From: Gammaproteobacteria bacterium
Lineage (GTDB): Bacteria > Pseudomonadota > Gammaproteobacteria > Steroidobacterales > Steroidobacteraceae
Assembly: GCA_028293745.1 (NCBI GenBank)
Contig: JAQGOF010000234.1
Location: 1-40,287, forward strand
Length of the DNA stretch: 40,287 bases
Reading direction: 5' to 3'
Shown here: positions 24,687-33,085 of the stretch, piece after piece
Layout of the letters: each line of letters opens with the position of its first letter
Position numbering within the stretch: the stretch's first letter is position 1
The notes under the pieces: model-generated
Told to the model about the DNA's origin: nothing
The model's database searches: none
What the model saw: only the letters and a program-made list of their open reading frames with translations
Program-made: the position numbers and the translations under genes

Positions 24687-26132
24687 ATGGCATCCATCCT
24701 GCGCGAGTGTTTCGCTGTGCGGCCGGTTACCGAGGCCGACAAAGAGGGCGGGGGCAGGCTAAAACGCGTCCTGACCGTCTGGTCGCTCACCGCGATCGGC
24801 CTCGGCGCGACGATCGGAACCGGCGTGTTCGTCCTGACCGGGCAGGTGGCAGCGAACCAGGCCGGTCCGGCGGTGACTCTGTCTCTTCTCATAGCCGCTT
24901 TCGGCAGCGGCCTCGCGGCGCTCTGCTATGCGGAGCTCGCAGCGTTTCTGCCGGTGCCCGGCAGCGCCTATAGCTATACGTACGCGACGCTTGGAGAGGC
25001 AGTGGCATGGTTCATTGGCTGGAATCTGCTGCTCGAATATGGAATGTCGGCCTCTGCTGTGGCCGTGAGCTGGTCTGCTTACACGGTCAATGTTCTCGAG
25101 AGTGCGCACATCTTCCTGCCAAAGGCGCTTACAAACGCGCCTTTGGCGGCAGTGAATGACCATATCGTCGCCACTGGCGCTTACTTCAACCTGCCAGCCG
25201 CACTCATCATCGCGGCAATGAGCACCATTTGTTATATAGGCATGCGCGAGACTGCGGGAGTCAACACCTTGATGGTGGCTTTGAAGGTCACCATCATTGT
25301 GCTCTTCGTCATTGCAGGGCTCAGCTACATCGACACCGCGAACTGGCACCCATACATCCCACCCGCCACCGGCCACTTCGGGCACTTCGGCTGGAGCGGT
25401 GTGCTGCAGGGCGCCGCGATCATCTTTTTCTCCTACGTCGGATTTGATACTGCTTCAACGACTGCGCTGGAGGCTCGCAATCCGCAACGGGATCTGCCTT
25501 TGGCCATCATAGCGGCCCTGGTGATTTCGGCAGTGTTGTATGTTGCAACGGCCGCTGTCATGACCGGCATGGTTCCCTACAGCAAGCTTGGTGTGGATGC
25601 GCCTGTTGCGGTGGCGCTCGACGCTCATCCACACCTGTCATGGCTCGGAGTGTTCGTGAAAATCGGCGCCATTGTCGGTATGACTTCGGTGGTCCTGGGG
25701 TCCCTGTTGGGGCAGCCTCGAATCCTGCTCGCGATGGCGGATGACGGACTTCTCCCGCCGGCGATAGCCCGCTGTCATCCACGCTTCAAGACGCCACACG
25801 TGGCTACCGTGATCAGTGGCGTGATCTTTGGACTGATAGCGGGTGTATTTCCCCTGGACATACTCGCCGATCTTATTTCCATCGGCATCCTGCTTGCGTT
25901 TGCGGTCGTCTGTATCGGTGTCCTCATCATGCGCCGGACGCGGCCAGATGTTCCGCGGCCCTTTCGCGTGCCATGGGCCCCGTTTACATGTGTGTTGGGC
26001 GCCGTCTACTGCGCCGCCATGACGTATTTTCTGTCGAACGGCACTTGGCTGAGGCTGGTGTTCTGGACTGCCATCGGCTTCGCCATCTACGCCCTCTACG
26101 GGTTCAAGCACAGCCGCTTGAGAAAGAGATGA
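24687..26132 (+). CDS. APC-family amino acid/polyamine permease
   Basis: A 481-residue inner-membrane transporter with about 12-13 hydrophobic helices. WSLTAIGLGATIGTGVFVLTG is the TM1 unwound substrate site of APC carriers, ELAAFLPVPGSAYSYTYATLGE follows in TM2-3, and FFSYVGFDTASTTALEARNPQR is the TM6-loop typical of the cationic amino acid transporter (CAT/YfnA) branch. It imports amino acids or related amines with protons. ATG 24687 was chosen by family alignment; the frame is open from 24642. It overlaps the agmatine deiminase gene by 4 nt, so agmatine, arginine or putrescine is a reasonable but unproven cargo. Confidence 0.9.
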   Translation: MASILRECFAVRPVTEADKEGGGRLKRVLTVWSLTAIGLGATIGTGVFVLTGQVAANQAGPAVTLSLLIAAFGSGLAALCYAELAAFLPVPGSAYSYTYATLGEAVAWFIGWNLLLEYGMSASAVAVSWSAYTVNVLESAHIFLPKALTNAPLAAVNDHIVATGAYFNLPAALIIAAMSTICYIGMRETAGVNTLMVALKVTIIVLFVIAGLSYIDTANWHPYIPPATGHFGHFGWSGVLQGAAIIFFSYVGFDTASTTALEARNPQRDLPLAIIAALVISAVLYVATAAVMTGMVPYSKLGVDAPVAVALDAHPHLSWLGVFVKIGAIVGMTSVVLGSLLGQPRILLAMADDGLLPPAIARCHPRFKTPHVATVISGVIFGLIAGVFPLDILADLISIGILLAFAVVCIGVLIMRRTRPDVPRPFRVPWAPFTCVLGAVYCAAMTYFLSNGTWLRLVFWTAIGFAIYALYGFKHSRLRKR

Positions 26133-27244
26133 CGCATACGCTGACTACCACGCCCGCCGCAGACGGATTCTGGATGCCGGCGGAATTCGAGCCGCATGCG
26201 GGTTGTTGGATGCTCTGGCCCGAGCGGGCAGACAATTGGCGCGAGGCGGCGCGCCCGGCGCAGCATGCGTTCGTGGGCGTGGCAACGGCCATCTCCGAAT
26301 TCGAGCCCGTTTCGGTTGGTGTCTCCGCCGCGCAGTACGAGATCGCGCGTGCGCTCCTTCCCGAGCACATACGGGTCATCGAAATAGCCCACGACGACAG
26401 TTGGATGCGCGACGTCGGGCCGACGTTTGTGGTCAATGATCGCGGTGCTGTCAGAGGTGTCGACTGGCACTTCAACGCCTGGGGCGGTTTGAATGGCGGC
26501 CTCTACTTTCCATGGGACCAGGATGACCTGGTGGCGCGCAAGGTTCTCGAGATCGAGGGCCGCGAGCGGTACCGGGCACCCATCATCAATGAAGGCGGCG
26601 CGCTGCACGTGGATGGCGAGGGCACCGTGTTGGTCACTGAAGAGTGCCTGCTCAATGCCAACCGCAATCCAAGCTCGAGCCGCGAGCAGATCGAGACACA
26701 ACTGCACGCCTATCTCGGTGTCAGCCAGGTGATCTGGCTGGGCAAGGGTGTTTTCAACGACGAAACCGATGGGCACATCGACAACCTGGCGTGCTTTGTG
26801 AGACCGGGCGAAGTCGTTCTGGGATGGACCGATAACAAGCGCGATGTCCAACACGCGATTTCACTCGATGCCTGGGAGCGTTTGCAGGATGCACGCGATG
26901 CTCGTGGGCGGCGCCTCAAGGTCCATAAGCTGCCAATGCCGCGCCCGCTCTCGATCAGCGAGAAGGAAGCTGCAGGCGTAATCAGCCGTGAAGGCACCAA
27001 GGCGCGCCCGGCCGGCGAGCGGCTGGCCGGCAGCTATGTAAACTTCTACATCGCCAATGGCGGCATCGTGATGCCGCTGCTGGACCCCGGGACCGACAAA
27101 GCGGCCGCCGCAAAGCTAAAGCGCCTGTTTCCAGAGCGGCGAGTGGTCGGGGTGCCGGCGCGCGAAGTGCTGCTGGGTGGCGGGAACGTTCACTGCATCA
27201 CACAACAGGTGCCGGGTCCCCGCGGTGCGCGGCGCAAACCGTGA
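26129..27244 (+). CDS. aguA: Agmatine deiminase AguA-like
   Basis: A 371-residue guanidino-modifying enzyme of the agmatine deiminase/peptidyl-arginine deiminase fold. MPAEFEPHAGCWMLWPERADNW is the family's N-terminal signature; HDDSWMRDVGPTFVV, NEGGALHVDGEGT and ETDGHIDNLACF carry catalytic Asp/His/Glu residues; the nucleophile is Cys356 in GGGNVHCITQQ. It hydrolyses agmatine to N-carbamoylputrescine and ammonia in the cytoplasm. N-carbamoylputrescine amidase (aguB), the next enzyme to putrescine, is not in this window. The ATGA overlap with the permease implies an uptake-and-deimination unit that could feed the Puu pathway. Confidence 0.94.
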   Translation: MTHTLTTTPAADGFWMPAEFEPHAGCWMLWPERADNWREAARPAQHAFVGVATAISEFEPVSVGVSAAQYEIARALLPEHIRVIEIAHDDSWMRDVGPTFVVNDRGAVRGVDWHFNAWGGLNGGLYFPWDQDDLVARKVLEIEGRERYRAPIINEGGALHVDGEGTVLVTEECLLNANRNPSSSREQIETQLHAYLGVSQVIWLGKGVFNDETDGHIDNLACFVRPGEVVLGWTDNKRDVQHAISLDAWERLQDARDARGRRLKVHKLPMPRPLSISEKEAAGVISREGTKARPAGERLAGSYVNFYIANGGIVMPLLDPGTDKAAAAKLKRLFPERRVVGVPAREVLLGGGNVHCITQQVPGPRGARRKP

Positions 27245-27271
27245 AACACGTTGCAGATTGTTAAGATTGTT

Positions 27272-27311
27272 CAATGTCGGTGATCGCAGCCGTCGTTTTC
27301 GACCGACATTG
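27272..27311. repeat. Inverted repeat upstream of first S8 protease
   Basis: Perfect 10-bp arms CAATGTCGGT (27272-27281) and ACCGACATTG (27302-27311) flank 20 nt. It lies 75 nt before the protease start and just after a short direct repeat AGATTGTT (27255-27270). It may be a regulator site or an RNA hairpin. Confidence 0.45.
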
Positions 27312-27385
27312 TTATGTGCTCGTGGGGCACAGTAGGGTGTGTGCCATGTGCGGGAATTTCCGCAGCCGCTCCGAGAGTCCGCGCC

Positions 27386-29971
27386 GTGCAAGCCTCTTCT
27401 GTGTTTCGTCACTGTCTCATCGGTATCTTGGCGGCCTTCTCGATCGCATCGACGCATGCGGCTGCGGGAACCAACGAGCGTAACCCCGTCCGGACACATC
27501 CCGCGGTTGCGTCTGACCCCACTGAGCAGCGAGTTCTCGTAAAACTGCGGTCGAGCGCGGCAGCCGCAGCGCATGTGCAGGCGCTGCAGTCGCGGCCAAA
27601 TCAGGCCTCCAATGCTGCGAACGGTACGATGCAGGCGCTGACTCTGCGGGCGAATCTGACATTCAAGCAGTCGCGCGAAATCACCAACGGATTGCATTTG
27701 CTGCAGGTGCAATCTGCGACAGGCGAGTCCATTGACGCCACGCTGGCGCGACTGCGTGCAGATCCGGACGTCGAGTCAGTTGACATCGATCAGCGCCGCT
27801 TTGCCCACGCGGTACCCAGTGATCCCCTGTTCACCGGTCAGTGGTATGAGCAGGCGGCGCAGCCCGCCGGCATCGACGCGGTAACGGCGTGGGATACAAC
27901 AACGGGGCGCAGTGACGTGGTGATTGCCGAGTTGGATACCGGCGTACGCTACGATCATCCCGACCTGTTGGCAGCGACTGCGAACGGCCGTCTGCTGGCT
28001 GGATACGATTTCGTCACAGACCCGGTCGTGGCCAACGATGGTGACGGCAGAGACGCCGACGCCTCCGATCCGGGTGATTGGGTCACCTCCGCGGATGTGG
28101 CTACCGCCAAGTTCTCGGGGTGCACGGTCGACAACAGCTCGTGGCATGGAACCCGGGTGGCTGGAATTCTGGGTGCGCTGTCCAACAATGCGACGGGCAT
28201 CACGGGAATCACCTGGCTGCCGAAGATTCTCCCGGTCCGTGTTCTCGGCAAGTGTGGCGGAGTCGACTCGGACATCCTCGATGCCATGCGCTGGGCGGCA
28301 GGCCTGCACGTCACGGGCATTCCTGACAATACTCACCCCGCCCAGATCATCAACATGAGCCTGGGAGGCACCGGCGCCTGCACGTCCGCCGAACAGACTG
28401 TCATCAGCGAAGTGGTGGCAGCAGGCGTCACGGTGGTGATTTCGGCCGGCAACGAAGGGGGCCCGGTCGACTCGCCCGCCAATTGTGTTGGTGTAGCGGG
28501 CATCGCAGGTATCCGCCAGATCGGAACCAAGGTGGGATTCAGCAGCCTCGGGCCGGAGGCCGCACTGGCTGCCCCTGCCGGCAATTGTGTGAATGCCTCG
28601 GGCGCCTGCCTGTTCTCGATCGACACGACCATCAACAATGGAACGACCACGCCGACGACGAACGGCTATACGGACCAGCTGAATCCCAATCTCGGCACCA
28701 GCTTCTCGTCGCCCATCGTTGCGGGCATCGCCGGCCTGATGACGAGTGTGAATGCCAATCTGAAGCCTGCGCAGCTCATCGCTCGTCTGAAGGAAGGCGC
28801 GAAGGTATTTCCGGTCTCGAGCGATCCGGCCATCCAGAACTGTCACGTGCCTGCGAGCAGCACGGACCTGCAGACGACGGAATGTAACTGCACCACGAGC
28901 ACCTGCGGCGCCGGCATGGCAAATGCTCCAGGCGCAATCAAAGCAGCACTACGACCGATTGCAGCCATCGCGGTGCCTGCCACAGTCTCGGCGGGTCAAA
29001 ACGTCGCACTTGCGGGAACCGGCAGCGCGGCTGCCTGCGGTCACACGATCACGACGTATGCGTGGGCGAATGTCGGGAACTCCACGAATCCCATTCAAGG
29101 AGCCAACACGGCTACTGCAACAGTGGTCGCGCCGGCCACCGGATCCTTCACTGTCCGATTGACTGTGACGGACGATGCAGGTCACCAAGATACGGCTGAT
29201 GTCGTAGTTAGCGCGACGTCTGCGGCCACGACGGCGCCAGCGAATGCGAATAGCGGTAAGTGTGCCGCTGCCGTTCCTGTCGCCGTGACAGTGACGCCAG
29301 CCACTGCAAGTGTTCAGGCTATAAATGGCATGCAGACCTTCACTGCGGCTGTCACGAACACTTCGAACACTGCCGTTACGTGGAGCGTCAACGGTGTTGC
29401 TGGAGGTAGTGCGACGGTCGGCATGATTTCCGCAGCCGGTGTCTATAAGGCCCCGGCATCTGTGCCGACACCGGCGACGGTAACAGTAACGGCGACATCC
29501 GCCGCCGACGCGACGAAGTCCGCATCGGCACAAGTCACCATCACCACACCCATCACGGTATCGATTACGCCGACCACGGCGAGTGTGCAAATTGGGATGA
29601 CTCAGACATTCACTGCGGCCGTCATGGGTTCTTCGAACACCACTGTGAACTGGAGTGTCAATGGTGTTGCAGGCGGCAATGCGACGCTGGGCATGATTTC
29701 GACCTCGGGCGTATATACGGCTCCGATGACTGTTCCCACTCCAGCGATAGTAACCGTAACCGCCGTTTCCGCCGCCGATTCCACCAAGTCGGCCTCAGCT
29801 TCGACTACTGTGGTGACTCCTGCTGCAGCCACCGGTGGCAGTTCGACCAGCAGTGCGGGTAGCGGCGGCGCGAGTGGTGGTGGCGGCGGTCCCATGGATC
29901 CCCTGACCCTGTTCGCCTGCACGTTGCTTGTAGGGTTCGTGGCCTATCGACGAGGTACTGCGTCGCGCTGA
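27386..29971 (+). CDS. Secreted subtilisin-like (S8) protease with Ig-like repeats and C-terminal sorting-like tail (copy 1)
   Basis: An 861-residue exported serine protease. From GTG 27386 it starts with a signal peptide (HCLIGILAAFSIASTHAAA); an ATG at 27314 would give a longer, poorer N-terminus. An inhibitor-I9-like prodomain covers about 35-140 (VLVKLRSSAAAAA, then LRADPDVESVDIDQRRFAHA). The S8 catalytic domain has Asp184 (AELDTGVRYDHPDL), His254 (SSWHGTRVAGILGA) and Ser439 (LGTSFSSPIVAGIAG). A PKD-like domain follows (about 525-625), then two 90-residue Ig-like (Big_2-type) repeats. It ends in a Gly-rich stretch, MDPLTLF, a hydrophobic helix and RRGTASR, resembling GlyGly-CTERM sorting tails. 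Nutrient or cell-envelope proteolysis outside the cell is likely. It is paralogous to the next gene. Confidence 0.92.
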   Translation: MQASSVFRHCLIGILAAFSIASTHAAAGTNERNPVRTHPAVASDPTEQRVLVKLRSSAAAAAHVQALQSRPNQASNAANGTMQALTLRANLTFKQSREITNGLHLLQVQSATGESIDATLARLRADPDVESVDIDQRRFAHAVPSDPLFTGQWYEQAAQPAGIDAVTAWDTTTGRSDVVIAELDTGVRYDHPDLLAATANGRLLAGYDFVTDPVVANDGDGRDADASDPGDWVTSADVATAKFSGCTVDNSSWHGTRVAGILGALSNNATGITGITWLPKILPVRVLGKCGGVDSDILDAMRWAAGLHVTGIPDNTHPAQIINMSLGGTGACTSAEQTVISEVVAAGVTVVISAGNEGGPVDSPANCVGVAGIAGIRQIGTKVGFSSLGPEAALAAPAGNCVNASGACLFSIDTTINNGTTTPTTNGYTDQLNPNLGTSFSSPIVAGIAGLMTSVNANLKPAQLIARLKEGAKVFPVSSDPAIQNCHVPASSTDLQTTECNCTTSTCGAGMANAPGAIKAALRPIAAIAVPATVSAGQNVALAGTGSAAACGHTITTYAWANVGNSTNPIQGANTATATVVAPATGSFTVRLTVTDDAGHQDTADVVVSATSAATTAPANANSGKCAAAVPVAVTVTPATASVQAINGMQTFTAAVTNTSNTAVTWSVNGVAGGSATVGMISAAGVYKAPASVPTPATVTVTATSAADATKSASAQVTITTPITVSITPTTASVQIGMTQTFTAAVMGSSNTTVNWSVNGVAGGNATLGMISTSGVYTAPMTVPTPAIVTVTAVSAADSTKSASASTTVVTPAAATGGSSTSSAGSGGASGGGGGPMDPLTLFACTLLVGFVAYRRGTASR
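29283..29817 (+). repeat. Two Ig-like repeat modules in S8 protease copy 1
   Basis: Two consecutive units of about 265 nt encode matching segments. Each has V(T/S)ITPxTASVQ near the start, QTFTAAV, then W-SVNGVAGG-x-AT-x-GMIS, GVY-x-AP and a final VTVTA-x-SAAD. Protein identity between units is clearly high by eye, showing recent duplication inside the gene. Copy 2 of the protease has one such unit (about 31971-32241). Confidence 0.8.
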
Positions 29972-29991
29972 CCCCGGGGCTCCCGGGGTTT
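29971..29991 (+). terminator. Weak terminator-like hairpin between the two proteases
   Basis: Arms ACCCCGGG (29971-29978) and CCCGGGGT (29982-29989) pair perfectly over a 3-nt loop right at the stop codon of copy 1. Only three T follow, so termination may be partial and the second protease might be co-transcribed. Confidence 0.45.
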
Positions 29992-30038
29992 GTGATGGCA
30001 GACGAGTTCGCGAAGTAAACTTGCGCTATTGTCGCCTG

Positions 30039-32375
30039 ATGCGCCTGATCCTTTGTGCAATGGCCTTGTCGGCCGTAGCGTATGCGAGCGTGATCGGCGG
30101 GTCCGCCGAGTTGAATCCAGTCCGCACCCACCCGCACGCGGAACCCGGCATCCGCGAGACCAGCGTCCATCAGATAATTGTCAAGCTGCGCGCCGCGGCC
30201 GCCGCCACACCGGGGTCCGTCCAAGCGCAGGCAGTCTCTGTCCAGGATCGGGTCGCAAATCTCGCGGCCCGGTCGGGCCTGACGATGCGGGATTCACGGC
30301 AGATCTTCGATCTGATGTACGTCATGCAGGTGGAGCCGGCGTCAGCGGGTGATTCGGTCACCGCAACCCTGGCACGCCTGAGAGCAGACCCGGACGTCGA
30401 ATATGCAGTGCCGGATGAGCGCCGGTACATCCATGCGGTTCCCAACGATACCTTGTATGTCACGGGTGGCGGCCAGTGGTACGAGCAGGGTGACGCAGCG
30501 ACTCCGGCCGCCGTCAATGCGCAGGGAGCCTGGGATTTCACGACGGGTGATCCCAACCTGGTCATCGCCGACCTGGATACCGGAGTCCGGTTCGATCATC
30601 CTGATCTGCTGGCCGCTGCCAATAGCGGGCGCTTACTGCCCGGATACGATTTCATCAGCGACCCCGGCATTGCCAATGACGGCGACGGGCGGGACGCGGA
30701 TGCCTCCGATCCGGGTGACTGGATCAATTCGACCGATACCGCCACCACGCAGTTCAAGAGCTGCAAGGCCGACATCAGCTCCTGGCATGGCACCCGTACG
30801 GCCGGGATTCTCGGTGCGTTGACAAACAACCTGCGCGGCGTTGCCGGGATGACGTGGCAGGGGAAGATCCTGCCCGTTCGCGTGTTGGGCAAATGCGGTG
30901 GGTACGACTCCGACATCATTGCCGGAATGATGTGGGCGGCGGGCATGCCGGTGGCGGGCGTGCCTGCGAATTCGACTCCGGCCAAGATCATCAACATGAG
31001 CCTGGGGGCCACGGGCGCGTGCCCACAAAGCTATGCGGATGTCATTACCCAGCTGACTGTCATGGGCGTGCTCGTCGTGGTGTCGGCCGGGAACGAGGGT
31101 GGCCCTGTAGACGCGCCCGCCAATTGCGCTGGTGCGGCAGCCATTGGAGGTATTCGGCACGCCGGGACGAAGGTGGGATTCAGCAGCCTGGGGCCGGAGG
31201 TCACTGTCAGTGCCCCGGCGGGCAACTGCGTGAATACCATGGGGACGTGCGTCTATTCGCTGCAGACCACAACCAATTCCGGGACGGCAGGGTCCGTTGC
31301 CAGCGATGATGCCTATACCGGCAACCAGATCACCACGAATGATGTGCCAAAGGGGCCCAACCTCGGAACGAGTTTCTCGGCGCCCATAGTATCGGGCATA
31401 GCGGGGCTCATGGTTGCGGCCAACAGCAATCTGAATACGTGCCAGCTGATCTCCCGCCTCAAGGAAGGATCGAAGCCGTTTCCGCAGGCCTCGCTGGGCG
31501 CGACGACCGAGCCGCCCGTGTGTCATGTTCCTACAGGTTCGGCGGATCTGCAGACTTTCGAATGCATCTGCACGTTGGACGGGAAGACTTGCGGCGCGGG
31601 CATGGCCAATGCCCTGGGGGCGGTGAAGGCCGCTCTGCGGCCTGTTGCGGCGGTGAGTCTCCCAACCTCGGTGATCGCAGGTCAGTCAGTTTCGTTGGAT
31701 GCGCAAAGCAGCGCGGCGGCCAATGGCCATACGATCAGCACGTATCAGTGGACAAACGTCGGGAAGCAAGCGCTCACCATCCAAAATGCCACGAGCGCTG
31801 CGGCAACTGTTACGGCGCCGTCTTGTGGATATGCGACGGTTCAGATCGCCGTCACGGATGAGGTCGGGCGAGTAGACACGGCGAATGTGGTCCTGAGTCC
31901 AACCGCCGCCGTATCGGCCGCGCCGGCAAGCGCAACCGAGAAATCGTGCACGGTGACCACTCCCAAAGTAGTGCTGGCGGTTTGCCCGATATCGAGCAGC
32001 GTGCAGGCAGGTAACGGTTCCCAGACTTTCATTGCAACTGTCGCCAACGCCACCGATGACTCAGTTACGTGGCAGGTCAACGGGATTGCCGGTGGCGATT
32101 CAACTGTTGGAACAATAACGTCTGCGGGTGTGTACACGGCTCCGGCCCAAGTGGCGTCGGCGTCGGCCGTGGCCATTACGGCAGTATCGAATGCAGATCA
32201 CTCGGTCGCCAGCACCTCGATCGTGAACATCACTTCTCCAGGCTCTCATGGCGGCGGCGCCATGGATCCATTTACGTTGTTCGGCGAGGCGCTGACCTTG
32301 GGTGTGGCTCTCAGCTCGCGGTGCTACGCGAGGCGCTGCGCGGCGTCCAGCCAGGATTTCTGCGCCCGGCGATAG
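30039..32375 (+). CDS. Secreted subtilisin-like (S8) protease (copy 2)
   Basis: A 778-residue paralogue of the preceding gene. It has a signal peptide (MRLILCAMALSAVAYASV), an I9-like prodomain (HQIIVKLRAAAAATPG, then LRADPDVEYAVPDERRYIHA) and an S8 domain with Asp180 (LDTGVRFDHPDL), His250 (SSWHGTRTAGILGA) and Ser445 (LGTSFSAPIVSGIAG). A PKD-like domain and one Ig-like repeat follow (copy 1 has two). The C-terminus GGGAMDPFTLF matches the tail motif of copy 1, but it continues as GEALTLGVALSSRCYARRCA plus nine residues, which is longer and less helix-like. Its last 52 nt overlap the convergent TPR gene. I chose ATG 30039; a TTG at 30021 is also in frame. Confidence 0.92.
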   Translation: MRLILCAMALSAVAYASVIGGSAELNPVRTHPHAEPGIRETSVHQIIVKLRAAAAATPGSVQAQAVSVQDRVANLAARSGLTMRDSRQIFDLMYVMQVEPASAGDSVTATLARLRADPDVEYAVPDERRYIHAVPNDTLYVTGGGQWYEQGDAATPAAVNAQGAWDFTTGDPNLVIADLDTGVRFDHPDLLAAANSGRLLPGYDFISDPGIANDGDGRDADASDPGDWINSTDTATTQFKSCKADISSWHGTRTAGILGALTNNLRGVAGMTWQGKILPVRVLGKCGGYDSDIIAGMMWAAGMPVAGVPANSTPAKIINMSLGATGACPQSYADVITQLTVMGVLVVVSAGNEGGPVDAPANCAGAAAIGGIRHAGTKVGFSSLGPEVTVSAPAGNCVNTMGTCVYSLQTTTNSGTAGSVASDDAYTGNQITTNDVPKGPNLGTSFSAPIVSGIAGLMVAANSNLNTCQLISRLKEGSKPFPQASLGATTEPPVCHVPTGSADLQTFECICTLDGKTCGAGMANALGAVKAALRPVAAVSLPTSVIAGQSVSLDAQSSAAANGHTISTYQWTNVGKQALTIQNATSAAATVTAPSCGYATVQIAVTDEVGRVDTANVVLSPTAAVSAAPASATEKSCTVTTPKVVLAVCPISSSVQAGNGSQTFIATVANATDDSVTWQVNGIAGGDSTVGTITSAGVYTAPAQVASASAVAITAVSNADHSVASTSIVNITSPGSHGGGAMDPFTLFGEALTLGVALSSRCYARRCAASSQDFCARR

Positions 32376-33055
32376 TGGGCCGGCGCGATGCGGGCCTGCT
32401 CCAATAGGTCGCGCGCAACCTTCTGCGCTTCCTCGGACCGGCCTTGTGCCTTCAAGAGCTGCGCGTACCTGACCGCCGCTTCCGCTCCGGGGTAGGAACT
32501 CGCAAGGACGCGATATTCATCGATGGCTTTTTGCAGGTTGCCTTCGGATTCCAGGGCGCGCGCGTAGAGGAGGTGTCCCTCGGGCGATTTGAAGTCAGGG
32601 TTGAGTCGGATCAGATCGTCCAGAGTCGTTCGCGCGGCCGTGGCGTCGCCCTTGGCGAATTGCGCCCGCGCAATGCCGAGCATGAGGTTGGGATCGTGCT
32701 CGTAGAGGCCGGTGAGGGCTTCCCGGAATTGCACAATGGCATCGTCGTGTCTTCCCTGCCGGGACAGCTCCTCGGCATAGCGCTGGCGCGCAGCCACGTT
32801 GCCGGTCACCCGCGCCTCGTTCTCGTACCGGCGAAGGTCCGCAGTCGGATCCATCGCTTTCCTGAAGCCGCGCGCCGTGCGCTGGGCAGTGCGGCTGCGA
32901 AATACATCGGGAAGCAGTTCGACGACAATGTACGCAATGGCGCCGGGAAGGGACAGGAGTGCCAGCACCCAGATCCAGATCTGGTTGCGGCCCGTCTTGA
33001 TCACATGGACGATCAGAATGACCTGGATGAGGATGGACAGGATCAAATAAAGCAT
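32324..33055 (-). CDS. Membrane-anchored TPR protein
   Basis: A 243-residue protein. The first 50 residues hold two hydrophobic helices (LYLILSILIQVILIVHVI and IWIWVLALLSLPGAIAYIVV) of the short PLD-nuclease-N (PLDc_N) type. The rest is helical with tetratricopeptide pattern: ARQRYAEELSRQGRHDDAIVQ, PNLMLGIARAQFAKGD, LLYARALESEGNLQKAIDEY and YAQLLKAQGRSEEAQKVA, about four repeats facing the cytoplasm or periplasm. It is probably a scaffold for a protein complex; the partner is unknown. It lies 30 nt downstream of the PQQ dehydrogenase on the same strand, so co-transcription is possible, and its 3' end overlaps S8 protease copy 2. Confidence 0.85.
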   Translation of the reverse strand: MLYLILSILIQVILIVHVIKTGRNQIWIWVLALLSLPGAIAYIVVELLPDVFRSRTAQRTARGFRKAMDPTADLRRYENEARVTGNVAARQRYAEELSRQGRHDDAIVQFREALTGLYEHDPNLMLGIARAQFAKGDATAARTTLDDLIRLNPDFKSPEGHLLYARALESEGNLQKAIDEYRVLASSYPGAEAAVRYAQLLKAQGRSEEAQKVARDLLEQARIAPAHYRRAQKSWLDAAQRLA

Positions 33056-33085
33056 CGAGATCTCGAGCGCGTCGGGGCGAGTCGA

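Noticed and set aside
29971..30038. Strong terminator isolating the two S8 genes
   Set aside because: The hairpin is real but has only three T after it, so it is listed only as a weak candidate.
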